From assembly GCA_947244595.1 (NCBI GenBank), contig CAMXKT010000001.1:1-64000 (forward strand): a stretch of DNA of 64,000 bases. The letters run 5' to 3'. Positions 60,839-64,000 of the stretch are shown in pieces (position 1 is the stretch's first letter; every line of letters starts with the position of its first letter). The translations under genes and the position numbers were made by a program. The stretch is from an uncultured Oscillibacter sp. (GTDB lineage: Bacteria; Bacillota; Clostridia; Oscillospirales; Oscillospiraceae). Below the pieces are notes generated by a model. The model searched no databases, was not told where the DNA came from, and worked only from the letters and a program-made list of their open reading frames with translations.

Positions 60839-61159
60839 GTGTTAGAAAACGGCTTTTCTGCGGATTTTTTATGCCTTCAGGAATACCGGGAGCGCCTGCG
60901 CCAAGAGCAGCAGCTGGCCCAGCGCCTCCAGCAGCACCTGGAGAGCGCCCGGGACCTGGCTCTTCCAGAGGAGACCTGGCGGTACGATGCCCTCCTTCGG
61001 GAGGTGAATCGGCTGGTCCGTTACTTCTCCGCCATGGGAGAGCAGATGGACGCTGTGCTGGAGCAGCTGGCAAGGCTGTCCCTGGACATCCGTCTGCTGC
61101 TTCTGGACACCTCGTCGGACATCCGGCGGAAAACCGGGATTTTCTTTCCCGATGGATGA
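60839..61159 (+). CDS. helical protein, last gene of the secretion operon (106 aa)
   Basis: Up to 106 residues from a GTG at 60839, 28 bases after the previous stop. The body is coiled-coil-like: LQEYRERLRQEQQLAQRLQQHLESARDLALPEETWRYDALLREVNRLVRYFSAMGEQMDAVLEQLARLSLDIRLLLLDTSSDIRRKTG. The start is uncertain, since only GAGGG lies upstream and at 14 bases. No family was recognised. A terminator 28 bases after its stop ends the operon. Confidence 0.6.
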   Translation: MLENGFSADFLCLQEYRERLRQEQQLAQRLQQHLESARDLALPEETWRYDALLREVNRLVRYFSAMGEQMDAVLEQLARLSLDIRLLLLDTSSDIRRKTGIFFPDG

Positions 61160-61187
61160 GGTTGAGCGCCCCGTCAAGGCAAGAAAA

Positions 61188-61234
61188 GAGTGGTCCGGCT
61201 GCCCATAGGGGTAGTCGGATCACTCTTCGTTTTG
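61188..61234 (+). terminator. terminator of the secretion operon
   Basis: A 13-bp stem with two G-U pairs (61188-61200 with 61213-61225) and a 12-base loop, followed by TTCGTTTTGC. Confidence 0.75.
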
Positions 61235-61551
61235 CTGTAATCGTTCAACGTAGCTTCTGAAGTCCCCCCATGGCTCTATATATAAACCGTCACCTGGCGC
61301 AGCCTTCTCATCACCCGGGCCTCCCGCGTTACATCCACCGGGGTTGTAGATTCATCTTTACCTGCCGATCATCACATCCATTCCCAGCCTCAGATGGCGG
61401 GCTTGGAGGAGTCGTCTGTTCCCATTCTCCTGCAACGGCACCCGTTTTTGTAATCCGCCTCCAGTAGTACCCCCCAGAACTTCCGGTGCCTCTTGTACCG
61501 TGAACGCCACATTTTTCTCCCCTCTCACATGGCACTGAATCCGGAGCTGTC
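61235..61551 (-). other. spacer between convergent operons, with a doubtful small frame
   Basis: About 315 bases. On the minus strand a GTG at 61510, six bases after GGGGAG, opens 50 codons to a stop at 61358-61360 (start MAFTVQEAPEVLGGTTGGG). A competing ATG in another frame lies two bases away. Neither is conserved in any family I recognise, so no gene is called. No terminator for the PP2C gene was found here. Confidence 0.4.
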
Positions 61552-62331
61552 TCAGAACCAGCTCCGCCTGATCTCCACCGCCAGAACCGTTACGTTGTCC
61601 AACCCCCCGTTCCGGAGGGCCGCCTGGACCAGTCGGTCCGCCGCAGTAGAGGGGGAATCAGCCTCCCGCAAAATCACTGAGATGTCCTGCGCCGCCACCA
61701 TGTCCGTCAGCCCATCGGAGCACAGCAGCAGCCGACAGCTGCCGGGGATCACCGGGTAACTCTCCGCCGGCTGAGGACGTCCAATCCCCACACATCGGGT
61801 CAGGCGATAGTCCGGCCGCGTGTCCGCAGAGGGTGGGATCCCCGCGAGCAAATGATCCGCCCACACATTGTGGTCATGGGTTACCTGCCAGAACCTCCCC
61901 CGGCGGCTGCAAAAGATCCGAGAGTCCCCCAGATTGAAGCAACGGACTCCTCGGCAGGTCAGTACCGCCAGGGCCAGCGTAGACCCGGACCGCCGCCCTG
62001 ACGGGGCCGATGATCCCACCGCCCGATGAGCCTGCCGGACACAGGACTGTACCGCAGCTTCCAGACTCGACGGTGCCGCCGCCAGCAGGGCATCACGGTT
62101 CGCCGCAAAGGTCTCTGCCGTCAGCCGGGAGGCAGTCTCCCCCGCCGCCTCGCCCCCCATACCATCACACACAGCGAAAACCGCTGGGACGCTGGTCGTG
62201 CCGTCCAGGGAGAAAGCCCGGCTGCCCAGTGACGGCGGCAGGAGCACCCCGTCGGCCAGGAGATTGTCTTCATTGTTCTCCCGCAGCAGCCCCAGATGGG
62301 ACCGCGCGGCATAGTTCACTGTCCACTTCAT
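61552..62331 (-). CDS. PP2C-family serine/threonine phosphatase
   Basis: 259 residues. The PP2C metal motifs are present: RSHLGLLRENNEDNLLADG (Asp of motif 1), AVCDGMGGEAAGETAS (DGMGG, metal Asp), GSTLALAVLTCRGVRCFNLGDSRIF (GDSR), LLLCSDGLTDMV (SDGLTD) and NGGLDNVTVLAVEI (DNVT). It removes phosphate from Ser/Thr of proteins in the cytoplasm. It sits 40 bases after a VWA-FHA protein and converges on an FHA-EssC operon, so FHA-bound phosphothreonines of this system are likely targets. GGGGCGGAGGG precedes the ATG at 62331. Confidence 0.92.
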   Translation of the reverse strand: MKWTVNYAARSHLGLLRENNEDNLLADGVLLPPSLGSRAFSLDGTTSVPAVFAVCDGMGGEAAGETASRLTAETFAANRDALLAAAPSSLEAAVQSCVRQAHRAVGSSAPSGRRSGSTLALAVLTCRGVRCFNLGDSRIFCSRRGRFWQVTHDHNVWADHLLAGIPPSADTRPDYRLTRCVGIGRPQPAESYPVIPGSCRLLLCSDGLTDMVAAQDISVILREADSPSTAADRLVQAALRNGGLDNVTVLAVEIRRSWF

Positions 62332-62371
62332 CCCTCCGCCCCTTTCCGACGCAGGGGCCCGGCACGCAGCC

Positions 62372-63991
62372 TCACTGGGTTCCACCCTCAAAGAGGGCGG
62401 ATGTGGGGCGGCCGGCCTTGGGGGACTTCGCCGCCATTTCGGGATCCTCCGGGCCGTCCAGTTTCTGGATATAGTCGACCTTCAGTTTCTCCCGGCCCAG
62501 GCTCAGGAGATCGCCGGAGGCCACGGGTTTGCTATCCGTAACCCTTTCACCGTTGACCCGGGTGGTGTTGGACCCCAGGTGAACCAGCACTAAAGCGCTG
62601 CCATGCACCTCTAGACGGCAGTGCTCCCGGGAAACAGTCCCCTCCTCCAAACGAAGATCGCAGTAATCCGCCCGACCGATGAGGAGGGAATCCGCCAGTT
62701 CCAAGGTCCAAGACAGCCCCGGGTGTCTAGGCGCGCTGAACTTCACCGTGTACAAAGCGCCGTCTATGAAGGGTGTTGTTTTCGATTGTTTCTCCGTGGG
62801 ACGGGCTGAAGCGGCGGAGCTCTTGTCCTTGTCCGCAACCGGTACGGTTTCCTTCTTCTTCCCCCGGAGTGCAACGACCAGCACCGCCGTCAATATCACA
62901 ACAACGGCCACAGCACCAATGGCGCAGACCGCACCGTACCGCTCCAGGAAGGCAGGCTCCGGAATTGCCTCCGGCTCCGGTTCAGACTCCGATTCAGGCT
63001 TCGGTTCAGGCTCCGGTTTAGGCTTCGGTGCTTCCGGTATCTCCGCAGGAGCGGCGGTCTCGGGCGCTGCCTGGACGAAGCTCGCGGGAAACTTCACATC
63101 CAGGGTAACCGTGGTCTTGCCCAAGGTGAGATCCACCTGACGCACGGACCCATCCAGCAGATGTTCCGGCGCCTGAACCTGTAGATAGGAAAAGTCATCC
63201 GCACTTAGTCTTGCTGGCAAGTCCTCCAGAGAGGTATCCGGATCCAGAGAGAAATAGCTTCCCCCGCTGATCCGGGTTATTCCGGAGAGCTCCTTGTTCG
63301 GCGTACTTTGGACCTGCTCACTGACCGCCAGCACGTCCACGGGGCAGTACTCATTCTGGAGCTTCAGGAAGAGCTCTTCCATGGTCACACCCACCTTGGT
63401 CGCATCCGCCCCATCGGTAATCACCAGAATGCGGGAGTAGGGGGGCAGGTCCTCCCCAGTCTCTTCCGCTTGGGAGATGGCATTGTAGATGGCGTCGTAG
63501 ATCATACTCCATTGGCCGTCGAAGGCGATGGACTCCACGGCTTTCCCTAAGTCGTAGCGGTCCGTCGTGAAGTCGCACAGGACTCGCGTCTCCTGGGCAA
63601 ACGCAATGAGCCGGTACTCCTCATTAGCGCTCTTGCGCTCAATGAGCTTGTCCACAGCGGCCACCACTTTCTCCCGCATGGCCTTAGGCATGGAGCCGGA
63701 GACGTCGATGAGCACTGTGGTCCGAATCCGGGCATCCTCGTCGGAGAGCGTACCGGCCTTTTGTACAGGGGCCTCCTGATTGGAGACCCGGCAGATCACG
63801 GCGGCGGGATCCACATCGCCGTTCAGGAAAAAAGTAGTCAGCATCTCGCTGGGAACCACCTGGACTACCTGAAACTCCTCCTCCGCCAGAGCCGGGGGAA
63901 TAAGCGTCCCTGCGGGCAGCAGGATTAGGAGAACCGCAAGAACTGCGGTGCACAGAGCACACTTCCTCATATCATCCACCATCCCAAACAT
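62372..63991 (-). CDS. secreted VWA domain, membrane helix and cytoplasmic FHA domain protein
   Basis: 539 residues from the ATG at 63991; ATGs at 63982 and 63970 are also possible starts. A signal peptide (~8-36: MRKCALCTAVLAVLLILLPAGTLIPPALA) leads to an extracellular VWA domain (~90-270) with MIDAS DVSGS and VITDGADA. A Pro/Glu/Lys repeat-like linker (~325-350) and a membrane helix (~360-385, YGAVCAIGAVAVVVILTAVLVVALRG) follow. The cytoplasmic end is an FHA domain (~430-505: LLIGRADYCDLRLEEGTVSREHCRLEV...LGSNTTRVNG). It could sense or bind something outside and pass it inward through phosphothreonine binding. It is upstream of the PP2C gene in the same operon. Confidence 0.9.
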   Translation of the reverse strand: MFGMVDDMRKCALCTAVLAVLLILLPAGTLIPPALAEEEFQVVQVVPSEMLTTFFLNGDVDPAAVICRVSNQEAPVQKAGTLSDEDARIRTTVLIDVSGSMPKAMREKVVAAVDKLIERKSANEEYRLIAFAQETRVLCDFTTDRYDLGKAVESIAFDGQWSMIYDAIYNAISQAEETGEDLPPYSRILVITDGADATKVGVTMEELFLKLQNEYCPVDVLAVSEQVQSTPNKELSGITRISGGSYFSLDPDTSLEDLPARLSADDFSYLQVQAPEHLLDGSVRQVDLTLGKTTVTLDVKFPASFVQAAPETAAPAEIPEAPKPKPEPEPKPESESEPEPEAIPEPAFLERYGAVCAIGAVAVVVILTAVLVVALRGKKKETVPVADKDKSSAASARPTEKQSKTTPFIDGALYTVKFSAPRHPGLSWTLELADSLLIGRADYCDLRLEEGTVSREHCRLEVHGSALVLVHLGSNTTRVNGERVTDSKPVASGDLLSLGREKLKVDYIQKLDGPEDPEMAAKSPKAGRPTSALFEGGTQ

Positions 63992-64000
63992 AGGGTCTCC

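Noticed and set aside
61358..61510. 50-codon minus-strand frame with a GTG start
   Set aside because: A competing ATG frame starts two bases away, no family or conservation evidence, so it is only mentioned in the spacer entry.

Overview
The window is a GC-rich stretch from a Firmicute (Clostridia). Clear Shine-Dalgarno sites (AAGGAGG type) precede almost every gene, and sigma-A promoters fit TTGACA-N17-TATAAT. Gene content (ECF-type S component, LicT antitermination, BglG/LacI/AraC sugar regulators, type VIIb secretion, ThyX instead of ThyA) points to a gut Oscillospiraceae-like bacterium related to Flavonifractor, Lawsonibacter or Oscillibacter. The family placement is inference from gene content. 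No rRNA, tRNA, CRISPR array, insertion sequence or phage module was recognised.

Layout. 1-8.4 kb: HAD phosphatase, a Gfo/Idh/MocA dehydrogenase, a small orphan gene, then a melibiose/raffinose-type module (GPH symporter, GH36 alpha-galactosidase, convergent AraC regulator) and a NifX-like protein. 8.4-15.9 kb: HxlR regulator divergent from a flavin-binding protein, nucleoside hydrolase plus ribokinase, a Suv3-like RNA helicase, a double-length ThyX and an ECF S component. 15.9-20.6 kb: a minus-strand aspartate-family operon (ACT regulator, hom, lysC, ACT, UPF0210). 21-25.3 kb: amino-acid ABC transporter, upp, tsaB and tsaE. 25.4-28.3 kb: rodA/ftsW, a HEAT-like protein and an SLH protein. 28.3-31.6 kb: glucose-family PTS IICBA under a LicT antiterminator with a clear RAT/terminator leader.

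31.6-34.4 kb: two secreted or membrane-anchored alpha/beta hydrolases behind a 44-residue membrane peptide, divergent from a TetR repressor. 34.4-40.8 kb: phosphoglucomutase, GH1 beta-glucosidase and a second GH36 gene interrupted by an in-frame TAA, divergent from a LacI regulator. 40.8-43.4 kb: what looks like a gutted sugar ABC locus: promoter and operators, a 51-codon remnant, a YesL-like protein and an MsmK-type ATPase, but no binding protein or permeases. An orphan 3' end of another gene with its own terminator follows. 43.4-52.9 kb: a LacI-controlled catabolic operon with an RbsABC-type transporter, two Gfo/Idh/MocA dehydrogenases, a TIM-barrel isomerase/epimerase and a zinc dehydrogenase, suited to oxidative breakdown of an unusual sugar, cyclitol or glycoside. 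53.1-54.5 kb: a glycosyltransferase fused to a MarR-like winged helix.

54.5-64 kb: the most unusual region, a compact type VIIb secretion locus. A strong promoter drives a large FHA-EssC ATPase, a YukD-like ubiquitin fold and four small helical proteins, closed by a terminator. Facing it on the minus strand are a VWA-FHA membrane protein and a PP2C phosphatase, which together suggest a phosphorylation-controlled secretion machine. EssA, EssB, EsaA and the expected Ser/Thr kinase are not in the window.
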